The notes under the pieces are model-generated. The model worked only from the letters and a program-made list of their open reading frames with translations, was not told where the DNA came from and searched no databases. A stretch of DNA of 48,683 nucleotides, from positions 1-48,683 of the forward strand of contig DASXYU010000066.1 in NCBI GenBank assembly GCA_036502295.1. The letters are read 5' to 3'. The position numbers and the translations under genes are program-made. The DNA comes from DASXYU01 sp036502295. GTDB lineage: Bacteria; Actinomycetota; Actinomycetes; Mycobacteriales; Jatrophihabitantaceae. Positions 15,053 to 22,132 of the stretch are shown piece by piece (positions within the stretch are counted from its first letter, which is position 1; every line of letters begins with the position of its first letter).

Positions 15053-15456
15053 GCTCGCTCCAGGACGACGATCGGGATCTCACGCGTGGTTCCGGACTGG
15101 TACTTGTCGTAGTCCGGCCACACCTCGGTCATGTACTTCCACATCGCCGGCTTCTCATCCGGCGTCGCGACGCGGGCGACGGCCGGAAAGACCTCGTCCT
15201 TGATCTGCACGGTGACCTCGGGGTTGGCCGTGAGGTTCAGGAACCAGGTCGGCGGGTTGTCCGAGCCGCCCTTCGATGCGACGACGAGGTAGGCGCCGTC
15301 CCACTCGCGGTAGATGAGCGGATGGATGCGGGGCTCGCCGGACTTACGCCCGGTGGTGCCGAGCAGCAGGATCGTCGCCCCGTTCCACTCGTAGCCGGTT
15401 TCGCCGTTGGTTGCCTTGTACTCAGCGATGTGCTGCTCTCCGAAGAGCATGGTCAT
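15049..15456 (-). CDS. Deazaflavin (F420)-dependent reductase, Ddn-like
   Basis: A 135-residue split-barrel protein (DUF385). Visible family blocks are A-T-I-L-L-L-G-T-T-G-R-K-S-G-E-P-R, P-L-I-Y-R-E-W-D-G-A-Y-L-V-V-A-S-K-G-G-S-D-N-P-P-T-W-F-L-N-L and P-D-Y-D-K-Y-Q-S-G-T-T-R-E-I-P at the C-terminus. Such enzymes use F420H2 to reduce quinones and other acceptors at the membrane. ATG 15456 overlaps the pirin stop (ATGA); ATG 15450 is an alternative with better spacing from GAGAAAGG. Middle gene of a three-gene overlapping operon, pirin first and DUF5302 last. Confidence 0.85.
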   Translation of the reverse strand: MTMLFGEQHIAEYKATNGETGYEWNGATILLLGTTGRKSGEPRIHPLIYREWDGAYLVVASKGGSDNPPTWFLNLTANPEVTVQIKDEVFPAVARVATPDEKPAMWKYMTEVWPDYDKYQSGTTREIPIVVLERA

Positions 15457-16451
15457 GCCTTTCTCTCGCGTGGGCCACCGGATGGCTTCAGTCTGCCCGC
15501 CGGCATCGGTGGGGCAGGGATCACGGGTCCGTCGTGATAGCCGGCGACCGGGTGCGGGCCGCCGAAGCGCTGATCCAGGCTCGCCCATTGCTCGCGGGCT
15601 TCGACGATCTCCTCGGTGCTGCGCGCCACGAAGTTCCACCACATCACGATCTTCTCGTCGAACGGAGCGCCGCCGAGCAGCATCATGCGGGCGGGACGGC
15701 CGTCGACGGGCCCGAAACGCAGCGCCGCGCGACCCGTGCCGAGGTAGAGGAACGAGCCGACGCCGACTCTCACCCCGTGCCCTGAGCTTGTCGAGGGGTC
15801 AACCTCGACGGCGCCGTCCATCACCAGGACGCCGTACTCGAAGTCCGGCTCGAGCGCGAGGACCTCCTCGCCGGCGCCGGTGAGGGTGATGTCGGCACCG
15901 ACTATGGGGGAGAACGCGGCGCCCGGCGACTTCGCATCCGACAGCTCACCCATGAATACGGTCGCGTGCATGGCGCCGTTCGACAGAGTGGGCAGGTCAC
16001 CGACGTGCTGCCAGGCGGGTGCGGTCTGGCGCACGTCGTCGGGCAGCGCCACCCAGAGCTGAACGCCGTGCAGATCGCCAGGGTGCGTCGCGGGACTCTG
16101 CTCGGAATGCGCGATGCCTCGTCCCGAGGTCATCACCCCGAGCTCGCCCGGGCGGATCACCTGGTCGCTGCCGATGCTGTCGCGGTGGTGCACCTCGCCG
16201 CGAAGTAGCCAGCTCACGGTCTGCAGCCCGATGTGCGGGTGCGGAGCGACCTGCATGCCCGGAGACGTGGTGATGTCGTCCGGTCCGTAGTGATCCACGA
16301 AGCACCACGGGCCGACCAGGCGCCGCCCGAGGTTCGGCAGCAGCCGGCGGACGATCGTCGTGTCGCCCAGCGGCACGTCACGTCCTCGATAGAGGTCGAG
16401 AACGGGACCCGCGGCGACGCCACGCAATCCACCGCGCTCAACGACTGTCAC
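15453..16451 (-). CDS. Pirin-family protein
   Basis: A 332-residue two-cupin protein; relatives include quercetin 2,3-dioxygenases and regulators. The N-terminal cupin carries the metal-binding pattern H-P-H-I-G-L-Q-T-V-S (two His), then H-x-D-S-I-G and E-L-G-V-M-T-S-G-R-G-I-A-H-S-E. The C-terminal cupin is degenerate. An in-frame insertion of a D-P-S-T-S-S-G-H-G peptide lies in the C-terminal half and is encoded by a palindromic repeat (15780-15798). GTG 16451 was chosen because it starts the conserved R-G-G-L-R-G region; the frame extends to 17135 but through the small GNAT gene and an intergenic region. Heads a three-gene operon. Confidence 0.85.
   Translation of the reverse strand: MTVVERGGLRGVAAGPVLDLYRGRDVPLGDTTIVRRLLPNLGRRLVGPWCFVDHYGPDDITTSPGMQVAPHPHIGLQTVSWLLRGEVHHRDSIGSDQVIRPGELGVMTSGRGIAHSEQSPATHPGDLHGVQLWVALPDDVRQTAPAWQHVGDLPTLSNGAMHATVFMGELSDAKSPGAAFSPIVGADITLTGAGEEVLALEPDFEYGVLVMDGAVEVDPSTSSGHGVRVGVGSFLYLGTGRAALRFGPVDGRPARMMLLGGAPFDEKIVMWWNFVARSTEEIVEAREQWASLDQRFGGPHPVAGYHDGPVIPAPPMPAGRLKPSGGPRERKA
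15780..15798. repeat. CCCTGAGC-TTGTCGA-type repeat inside the pirin gene
   Basis: CCCTGAGCTTGTCGAGGGG matches, with one difference from memory, a short palindromic sequence (CCCTTCGACAAGCTCAGGG) that I recall as dispersed in many bacterial genomes. On the coding strand it is read in frame as D-P-S-T-S-S-G-H-G and falls in a loop before the second cupin strands. Confidence 0.5.
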
Positions 16452-16484
16452 GCGTTCGACGGTACCGGCATTAGCGTGGAGCGC

Positions 16485-16784
16485 ATGAGCGAATCTGTCA
16501 CCCCAGCCGATATCACCGTCGTCCGCAACGAGGACGCAGGCCGCTACGAGATCCACGTCGACGGTGAGCTCGCGGGTTTCACCGTGATCGAGGTCGGCGC
16601 AGAGGTCACCGTCCTCCCGCACACCGAGATCGACGAGAAGTTCGGCGGGCGCGGCCTGGGAACCACATTGGTGCGGCTCGCGCTCGATGACATCCGCGCT
16701 CGCGGCGACAGGATCGTCCCGGTCTGCCCGTTGGTGAAGAGGTTCATCGAGAAGAACCCCGACTATGCGGATCTGGTCGCCTGA
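16485..16784 (+). CDS. Small GNAT-like acetyltransferase (YjdJ type)
   Basis: A 99-residue protein of the short GNAT family (Acetyltransf_CG). It has N-E-D-A-G-R-Y-E-I-H-V-D-G-E-L-A-G-F, then L-P-H-T-E-I-D-E-K-F-G-G-R-G-L-G-T-T-L-V-R and the C-terminal P-V-C-P-L-V-K-R-F-I-E-K-N-P-x-Y-A-D-L. The G-G-R-G-L-G loop binds the acetyl-CoA pyrophosphate in GNAT proteins. Its substrate is not known. ATG 16485 is chosen; longer frames upstream lie antisense to pirin. The 33-bp gap to the divergent pirin gene must hold both promoters, so one or both mRNAs may be leaderless. Confidence 0.85.
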   Translation: MSESVTPADITVVRNEDAGRYEIHVDGELAGFTVIEVGAEVTVLPHTEIDEKFGGRGLGTTLVRLALDDIRARGDRIVPVCPLVKRFIEKNPDYADLVA

Positions 16785-16830
16785 CCCGTCGATCAACGGC
16801 CGATCGACCATCGTTCGGGGCAGAGCAAAA

Positions 16831-16915
16831 TGTGGATGAGCCTGTGTGTCATGAGTGGATAACCGCTTCTTGCAGGGGATAACTGCGTCAGTTCGGTGGA
16901 CAACCGTGTGGATCG
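16831..16915 (+). promoter_or_regulatory. Cluster of five DnaA-box-like sites
   Basis: Five nonamers in one orientation resemble TGTGGATAA/TGTGGACAA (reverse complement of the DnaA box TTATCCACA/TTGTCCACA): TGTGGATGA (16831-16839), AGTGGATAA (16854-16862), AGGGGATAA (16874-16882), GGTGGACAA (16895-16903) and TGTGGATCG (16907-16915). Three match in 8 of 9 positions and two in 7 of 9. The first four starts are 23, 20 and 21 bp apart, about two helical turns. dnaA and dnaN are absent, so this is not the usual oriC context. It lies directly upstream of the promoter of the putative RNA. Confidence 0.45.
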
Positions 16916-16947
16916 TCGAGGCGTCAAAAAAATCTTGGATTCCCCTA

Positions 16948-16976
16948 TTGCAGAGGGCATTCCTGCCCAGTAGAAA
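16948..16976 (+). promoter_or_regulatory. Promoter of the putative structured RNA
   Basis: TTGCAG (16948-16953), a 17-nt spacer and TAGAAA (16971-16976). A run of seven A residues (16925-16931) just upstream could act as an UP element. The predicted start near 16982 coincides with the first GNRA-capped hairpin of the RNA. Confidence 0.5.
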
Positions 16977-16981
16977 TAGCT

Positions 16982-17340
16982 CACCGCAAGGGAGTACGGA
17001 CGCGGATTCGGGGGAAACCCTGAGCCTCCGGGGGTCTGGGTAACCAGGGCTCCGGGCGGAGCCGGGTAGGCCGGGAGACCGGTTGGCTCGGTGGCCGCGT
17101 TCGAAAACCAAGTGGGGGTCTGGCAACGCACGCAAGTCTGTAGGTCGAAAGACTGGCGGGTTTGCGGTGCAGCCGGGTCAGGCCGAGCGACGCAAGCAGT
17201 ATCGGGAGACCGAGATGCGGTGCAGCGAAGCCAGATCTCACAACGCACATGGGAAAGGCAGTCAGCTTCGGCGGATCGCTGGACCACGGTGCAGTGAGAT
17301 CAAAAGGGGCCCCGGCAACTCATACTTGCCGGGGCCCCTT
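16982..17340 (+). ncRNA. Putative structured non-coding RNA of about 360 nt
   Basis: No protein frame with coding character crosses this region, yet it is dense in hairpins. GNRA-type loops occur on the plus strand only: GCAA in a hairpin at 16980-16994, GTAA in CTGG/CCAG (17036-17047), GAGA in CCGG/CCGG (17071-17082) and GAAA in GTC/GAC (17144-17153). Further stems are GGCTCC/GGAGCC (17048-17063), GCAC-GCAA with TTGC-x-GTGC (17128-17170), and GATCTCAC (17234-17241) with GTGAGATC (17294-17301), which encloses a TTCG-capped hairpin. A 15-bp hairpin closes the 3' end. I do not see the signatures of RNase P RNA, tmRNA, SRP RNA or the ydaO riboswitch. An Ms1-like actinobacterial RNA cannot be excluded. 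Confidence 0.55.
17304..17340 (+). terminator. 15-bp terminator-like hairpin after the putative RNA
   Basis: AAGGGGCCCCGGCAA (17304-17318) and TTGCCGGGGCCCCTT (17326-17340) are perfectly complementary, with loop CTCATAC. It is followed by CCTATGTTCC, a weak T tract, which is usual for high-GC actinomycetes. It separates the putative RNA from the downstream Bax-inhibitor gene. Confidence 0.8.
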
Positions 17341-17425
17341 CCTATGTTCCCCACAATCTTCACTGGTGCAAGCACCCAAAGTCGGTAGCGACTCGGCCGC
17401 ATCTCAATGAATTCGCGATTTACGC

Positions 17426-17470
17426 GGGAACCGGGAGTTACTGGGGAACCGGGCGACGTCGCCTATCGTT
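17426..17470 (+). promoter_or_regulatory. ECF-sigma-type promoter of the BI-1 gene
   Basis: GGGAACC (17444-17450) and CGTT (17467-17470) form an ECF (SigE/SigH-like) promoter pattern, GGAAC-N17-CGTT. A second GGGAACCGGG at 17426-17435 repeats the -35 region 18 bp upstream. The spacer contains a perfect 12-bp palindrome GGCGACGTCGCC (17452-17463), a possible operator. The coding start is at 17536 with AGGAGG upstream (about 17520). Confidence 0.45.
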
Positions 17471-17535
17471 GAACCTCTAGAGTCCGCCGCCAAGCTCCCA
17501 AGAGGCGGATCGATTTCAGCAGGAGGACCGGGCAA

Positions 17536-18318
17536 ATGGCCGAGAACCCCGTCATTCGGAACTTCGGGAAGATGACCAGTTCGGTCGCGACCCCGTCGGC
17601 TACCGAACTCGGTTCGATGTATGACGCTCCGGCCTATACGGGTCCGCGTGGAGCCGCCCGCTACATGACCCTCGACGATGTCGTGGTTCGTACCGGCGCG
17701 ATGCTCGCGGTCATCCTCGCCACCGGCGCCGTCTCGTGGAGCCTCGTCGACAGCAGCAAGTCCACGCCCGTCCTCATCGTGGCGTTGCTCGGCTCTCTCG
17801 GCGTCGGCCTCTACATGTCCTTCAAGCGGGTGGCGAACGCGCCGCTGGCATTGCTCTACGCCGCCTTCGAAGGCGTCCTGCTCGGCGCGATCAGCAAGGC
17901 GTTCGAGTCCGCGTACCACGGGATCGTCATTCAGGCACTCACCGGAACCGTCATGGTCGCGGTCGGCATGCTCTTCGTCTACAAGATCGGCGCCATCCGG
18001 GTGACGCCGAAGTTCACCCGCATCGTTGCCGGCGCCACCATCGGCGTCTTCGGCCTGATGCTCGTGAACCTCATCGCCTATCTGGTCCACCCCGGTGGCC
18101 TCGGTCTGCGCGATGGCGGCCCGATGGCGATCATCTTCAGCCTGGTGTGCATCGGCATCGCGGCGATGAACCTCGTGCAGGACTTCGACATGATCGAAAA
18201 GGGCATCCGCAACGGTGCCGACCAGAAGTTCGCCTGGTACTGCGCCTTCGGCATCACGGTCACCCTGGTGTGGCTCTACATCGAGATCCTCCGCCTGCTC
18301 AGCTACCTGCGCGACTGA
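17536..18318 (+). CDS. Bax inhibitor-1 (YccA/BI-1) family membrane protein
   Basis: A 260-residue multi-spanning membrane protein. After a polar N-terminus (about 45 residues, with M-T-L-D-D-V-V-V-R-T-G) it has seven hydrophobic segments. The conserved C-terminal pattern N-L-V-Q-D-F-D-M-I-E-K-G, then W-Y-C-A-F-G-I-T-V-T-L-V-W-L-Y-I-E-I-L-R-L, is diagnostic for actinobacterial BI-1/YccA proteins; the acidic residues belong to the proton/calcium-sensitive site of the fold. Function in bacteria is poorly known, with leaks of Ca2+ or protease regulation reported for relatives. The start has a strong AGGAGG. Convergent with kdpE, whose stop is 1 nt away. Confidence 0.9.
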   Translation: MAENPVIRNFGKMTSSVATPSATELGSMYDAPAYTGPRGAARYMTLDDVVVRTGAMLAVILATGAVSWSLVDSSKSTPVLIVALLGSLGVGLYMSFKRVANAPLALLYAAFEGVLLGAISKAFESAYHGIVIQALTGTVMVAVGMLFVYKIGAIRVTPKFTRIVAGATIGVFGLMLVNLIAYLVHPGGLGLRDGGPMAIIFSLVCIGIAAMNLVQDFDMIEKGIRNGADQKFAWYCAFGITVTLVWLYIEILRLLSYLRD

Positions 18319-18319
18319 C

Positions 18320-19000
18320 TCAAGGCTGGAAGCGGTAGCCCATCCCCGGCTCGGTGATCAAATGGCGGGGACGGCCCGGCTCCGGCTCGAGCTTGCGGCG
18401 TAGCTGCGACATATAGATTCGCAGATAGCTTGGGTCGGTGTGCACCGGGTCGCCCCGTAGCTGCGTCAACAGCACGTGGGTGGAAATCAGTCGTCCTGGC
18501 TGACGAATCAGCGCTTCCAGCAGCTGCCATTCAGTTGGGGTGAGGTGCACCCGCTGCCCTTCGGCATCGATGACCGCCTTCGCGTCGAGCTCCACCGTCG
18601 AGGCTCCGACCATCACAATGGAGGCGGCTTCTTCGGCGGGCGAGGCTCTGCGGGTAGCCGCCCGAAGCCGCGCGAAGAGTTCGTCCACGTTGAACGGCTT
18701 GGTGACGTAGTCATCGGCGCCGAGATCCAGTGCCGTCACCTTGTCGCTACTTCCGGTACGTGCCGAGAGGACGATGATCGGCACCTGGCTGTACTGACGC
18801 AGCGCCCGGATTACGTCGAATCCGGAGAGGTCCGGCAGGCCGAGATCCAGGACGAGGACGTCCGGCTGGGTCGCAGCGGCAGCGGTGAGCGCCTTCGTCC
18901 CCGAGTCGGCCTCGACCACGTCATAGCCGCGGGCGGAGAAGTTCATCGCCAGGGCGCGGAGCAAGCCGCGTTCGTCCTCGACGACAAGCACCTTGGTCAT
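18320..19000 (-). CDS. kdpE: KdpE response regulator
   Basis: A 226-residue OmpR/PhoB-type regulator. The receiver domain has the acidic pair E8/D9, the phospho-acceptor D52 in VLVLDLGLPDLSG, and K101 in DYVTKPF. The C-terminal winged helix shows H-L-T-P-T-E-W-Q-L-L-E-A-L, the transactivation loop and Y-L-R-I-Y-M-S-Q-L-R-R-K-L-E with G-M-G-Y-R-F at the end. It would activate potassium-uptake genes when phosphorylated by KdpD. ATG 19000 overlaps the kdpD stop (ATGA). Candidate target sites made of 11-bp-spaced repeats lie upstream of kdpDE, kdpFABC and the KimA-like gene. Confidence 0.95.
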   Translation of the reverse strand: MTKVLVVEDERGLLRALAMNFSARGYDVVEADSGTKALTAAAATQPDVLVLDLGLPDLSGFDVIRALRQYSQVPIIVLSARTGSSDKVTALDLGADDYVTKPFNVDELFARLRAATRRASPAEEAASIVMVGASTVELDAKAVIDAEGQRVHLTPTEWQLLEALIRQPGRLISTHVLLTQLRGDPVHTDPSYLRIYMSQLRRKLEPEPGRPRHLITEPGMGYRFQP

Positions 19001-21522
19001 GAGGCTGCTCCCGCACCGGCGAGCTCCACGATCAGAGTGGCGCCGCCACCGGGTGTCGGCTCCGCGCTGACCGCGCCGCCCATTGCTTCGGCGAAGCCCC
19101 GCGCGATCGCCAGGCCGAGCCCGACGCCCGCGCCGTCGGCAGGTACATCATGTGCGCGCTGGAACGGCCGGAAGATCGTCTCGGCGTCCGCCGCCCGGAT
19201 TCCGCGTCCGCGGTCGATCACCCGCAGCTCCACGCGCCCGTTATGTGTGCCGCCGACGAGGCGGACGGCCACCCCGTCGGGTGTGTAGCGCAGCGCGTTC
19301 TGCACGAGGTTGGCGATCACACGTTCCAACATGCCTGCGTCAGCGCGTGCCTCGGGGAGGTCGGCCGGGATGTCCACCGCGACGCTCTCTGGCGGCGGGT
19401 CGAGGTGGTCCAGGACCCGTGCGACCACCTCCTCCAGGCTGGTCGGCGCCATGAGGACCGGCATCACGCCGGCCTGCAGCCGGGAGAGGTCCAGCAGATT
19501 CGTCACGAGGTCGGTGAGGCGGTCCAGAGAGTCGTCGGCGGTGGTGAGCAGCTCGCGGCGGTCGTCGTCGCTCCACTGCACGTCGGTGGCGCGAAGGCTC
19601 GACACCGCTGCCTTCGCGGCCGCGATCGGGGTACGCAGATCGTGACTCACCGCGTTGAGCAGGGCCGTCCTCGCTCGCTCGGTTGCGCTCAGCGACTCGT
19701 ACTCCCTTGTCGTCTCGGTGAGCTGTCGTTGTTGATAAGCCACGGCAACCTCCGCGGCGAAGGCGGTGAGGAGGCGCTGGTCGTCCGCCGGCAGCGTCCT
19801 GCCACTGAGGACGAGCGCGCGTTCAGTGTCGATCTCAACACTGGCGTCGCCCTCCCCGGGGGAGCGCGGCGGCTCGTCGCCGACGCTGTCGAGGACGGCC
19901 CAGATCGAGACCGGACCCTCGGTGGTGCGGCGGAGCAGCGCGACGCTACGCATCGCGAAGGTCTCCTGCACTCGCGCCAGCAACGCGGGGATCGCCTGCT
20001 CGCCACGGAGCAGGCTGCTGGCGAGAGCTGCGAGAACTTCGGCCTCGGCTCCACGCCGGGCAGCCAGCGCGAGGCGCCGTGCCGAACGGTCGACGACCTG
20101 CGAGACGAGGACGGCGACGAGCACGAAGATCACGATGGCGACGATATTGTCGGTGTCCTCGATGCTGAACGTATGTAACGGCTCGGCGAAGAACCAGTTC
20201 AGCAGCAGACCACCGGCGACCGCTGCCGCGAGTGCCGGCCAGAAGCCGCCGACGAGTGAGGTGATCACCACCAGCACGAGGAAGATAGCGAGATCGCTGG
20301 AGAAGCCGAGATGGTTACGCGCGAGGGCGAGCAGGGGCGTCGCGATCACCAGCAGCACTGCCGCCACGACCGCGCCGCCGATGCGTCGGCGGTTGGAGAG
20401 ACCGAGGCCAAGCCGAGGTAGCGCGAAGCCATCGCCGGCGTAGTCGTGGCTGACGATGTGCACGTCGATCTGTCCGGAAAGGCGGCTCACGGTCGCACCC
20501 GTTCCCGGCCCGGTGAGGGAGCCGAACCACGGTCTTGTACGTGAAGCACCGAGAACGATCTGTGTGGCGTCGACGCTGCGCGCGAAGTCGATGATCGCCG
20601 CGGGGACGTGAGTACCGGCTACCGAGTGATAGGTCCCGCCCAGCGACTCGACGAGCAACCGCTGTGGTTCAAGCGACGCCACGTCTGCGCCGCGAAGGCC
20701 ATCACCACGAGTGACGTGCACGGCCATGAGTTCTGCACCGGTGCTGCGTGCGGCGATTCGCCCTGCGCGGCGGATGAGTGCCTCGCCCTCCGGCCCGCCG
20801 GTGAGCGCGACGACGATGCGTTCGCGCGTCTCCCAGGTTCCGGTGATGCCGTGTTGTTCGCGGTAGCGCTGCAGGCCGTCCTCGACGCGGTCGGCGACCC
20901 ACAGCAGGGCCAGTTCGCGCAGAGCGGTGAGATTGCCACTGCGGAAGTAGTTGCCGAGCGCGGCGTCGATCTTCTCAGGCGGGTAGATGTTGCCGTGGGC
21001 CATCCGCCGGCGTAGCGCCTCGGGCGTCATGTCGATGAGTTCGATCTGCTCGGCCGAGCGGACTACTGCGTCGGGGACTGTCTCGCGCTGCGGCACGCCC
21101 GTGATCTGCTGCACGACGTCGTTGAGCGATTCGAGGTGCTGCACGTTGACCGTGCTGATCACGTCGATACCTGCCGCCAGCAGCGCCTCGACGTCCTGCC
21201 AGCGCTTGACGTTCGGGCCGGACCCGGGGACGTTGCTGTGCGCGAACTCGTCGATGAGCGCCACCTCGGGGTGGCGCTGCAGGATGGCCTGCAGGTCCAT
21301 CTCCAGGAAGGTGCCACCGCGGTACCGCACGGTCCGTGGCGAGACCACGGGGATGTCGCCCATCTGATCGGCGGTGTGCTTGCGGCCATGCGTCTCGACG
21401 AAACCGATGACGACATCCGTGCCGCGTTCGAGACGGCGCTGCCCCTCGTCGAGCATGGCGAAGGTCTTCCCGACGCCGGGTGCGGCGCCGAGGTAGATCC
21501 GAAGCGAGCCACGTGTGGGCAT
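18997..21522 (-). CDS. kdpD: KdpD potassium sensor histidine kinase
   Basis: An 841-residue membrane sensor kinase. The N-terminal KdpD domain has a Walker A motif (G12-A-A-P-G-V-G-K-T20) and I-D-E-F-A-H-S-N-V-P-G, followed by a universal-stress-like domain. Four hydrophobic segments lie at about residues 395-490, then a GAF-like region, then the kinase core with the phospho-acceptor His (about residue 627) in A-V-S-H-D-L-R-T-P-I and an ATPase domain (N-L-V-Q-N-A-L-R-Y, D-R-G-R-G-I, G-L-G-L-A-I). ATG 21522 has GAGAGGGGG directly upstream; a GTG at 21537 is less likely. It controls Kdp expression in response to K+ limitation. Confidence 0.95.
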   Translation of the reverse strand: MPTRGSLRIYLGAAPGVGKTFAMLDEGQRRLERGTDVVIGFVETHGRKHTADQMGDIPVVSPRTVRYRGGTFLEMDLQAILQRHPEVALIDEFAHSNVPGSGPNVKRWQDVEALLAAGIDVISTVNVQHLESLNDVVQQITGVPQRETVPDAVVRSAEQIELIDMTPEALRRRMAHGNIYPPEKIDAALGNYFRSGNLTALRELALLWVADRVEDGLQRYREQHGITGTWETRERIVVALTGGPEGEALIRRAGRIAARSTGAELMAVHVTRGDGLRGADVASLEPQRLLVESLGGTYHSVAGTHVPAAIIDFARSVDATQIVLGASRTRPWFGSLTGPGTGATVSRLSGQIDVHIVSHDYAGDGFALPRLGLGLSNRRRIGGAVVAAVLLVIATPLLALARNHLGFSSDLAIFLVLVVITSLVGGFWPALAAAVAGGLLLNWFFAEPLHTFSIEDTDNIVAIVIFVLVAVLVSQVVDRSARRLALAARRGAEAEVLAALASSLLRGEQAIPALLARVQETFAMRSVALLRRTTEGPVSIWAVLDSVGDEPPRSPGEGDASVEIDTERALVLSGRTLPADDQRLLTAFAAEVAVAYQQRQLTETTREYESLSATERARTALLNAVSHDLRTPIAAAKAAVSSLRATDVQWSDDDRRELLTTADDSLDRLTDLVTNLLDLSRLQAGVMPVLMAPTSLEEVVARVLDHLDPPPESVAVDIPADLPEARADAGMLERVIANLVQNALRYTPDGVAVRLVGGTHNGRVELRVIDRGRGIRAADAETIFRPFQRAHDVPADGAGVGLGLAIARGFAEAMGGAVSAEPTPGGGATLIVELAGAGAAS

Positions 21523-21569
21523 CGCGCCCCCTCTCACCTGTAGCCAACCGCATCGCGTATGTCGACGCC

Positions 21570-21599
21570 GCGAGGATCGCGTGAGGATTGCGCGAGGCC
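21570..21599 (-). promoter_or_regulatory. 11-bp-spaced direct repeats upstream of kdpDE
   Basis: GCGAGGAT (21570-21577), GTGAGGAT (21581-21588) and GCGAGGCC (21592-21599) start exactly 11 bp apart. TGTCGACGCC precedes them and an almost identical block precedes kdpFABC. PhoB/OmpR-type regulators such as KdpE bind tandem direct repeats of this geometry. Assignment to KdpE is inference. Confidence 0.7.
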
Positions 21600-22126
21600 G
21601 CCGCCTGATCTCGCGCGTGGCTCTGAACCGGACGCACGTCTGATCCGTGTCCTTGGGTGTATCGCACTCGCACGGCGAAGGCGAGCGTGCTGCCGATGCC
21701 GGTCAGGCCGGTCCTGCCACCGCTGGCCACGGCGCTGCTGACCGTAGCGTGCAGCAGAGCGGCGGGTCGTCCGCCTCGAATACTGCGGCCTGCAGATAGT
21801 TCGTCACCAGCAGCACGGCCGCTGGCGGCGCCGTAGTCACGACAGGCTCTAGCTCGGCCGGCGGGTGGCTGACAGCGGCGACAAGCCCACCCGCTCCGGC
21901 GCGTGCGCCAGCGCGTGGCCGCCGCTGACCACGACGGGTACTCCTACCGCGACGGGCGGAACAACGGCTGCCGACCTGGGCACGACCACGGTTACGGTTG
22001 GTACTGATCGAGCCACACGAGCACGTCCTGACCGGTAGTCGGTGTCGAAGTGCTCGTGAGTGTCGGCTGATGACTGATGCCGACATGCTCAGTTGATCTC
22101 CGCATGGCGCCCGGGTCGGGCAGAGT
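21600..22126. other. Intergenic stretch without a convincing gene
   Basis: About 530 bp between the kdpDE operator and the glycosyltransferase-like gene. Several frames are open, the longest on the reverse strand (21703-22221), but none shows a recognised domain, a good start or consistent third-position bias. A short plus-strand frame ends at TGA near 22008 with a Gly/Tyr/His-rich tail (G-H-D-H-G-Y-G-W-Y); it may be a gene remnant. Nothing else was recognised. Confidence 0.4.
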
Positions 22127-22132
22127 GTGTGG

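Noticed and set aside
16831..16915. Chromosomal origin oriC
   Set aside because: dnaA, dnaN and an AT-rich unwinding region are absent.
16452..17135. Upstream extension of the pirin frame on the reverse strand
   Set aside because: It would run through the small GNAT gene, the DnaA-box cluster and the promoter of the putative RNA; the pirin fold begins at GTG 16451.
16982..17340. RNase P RNA, tmRNA, SRP RNA or c-di-AMP riboswitch as identity of the structured RNA
   Set aside because: The conserved GAGGAAAGTCC, tmRNA tag/tRNA-like end, SRP GGAAG tetraloop region and ydaO signature were not found.
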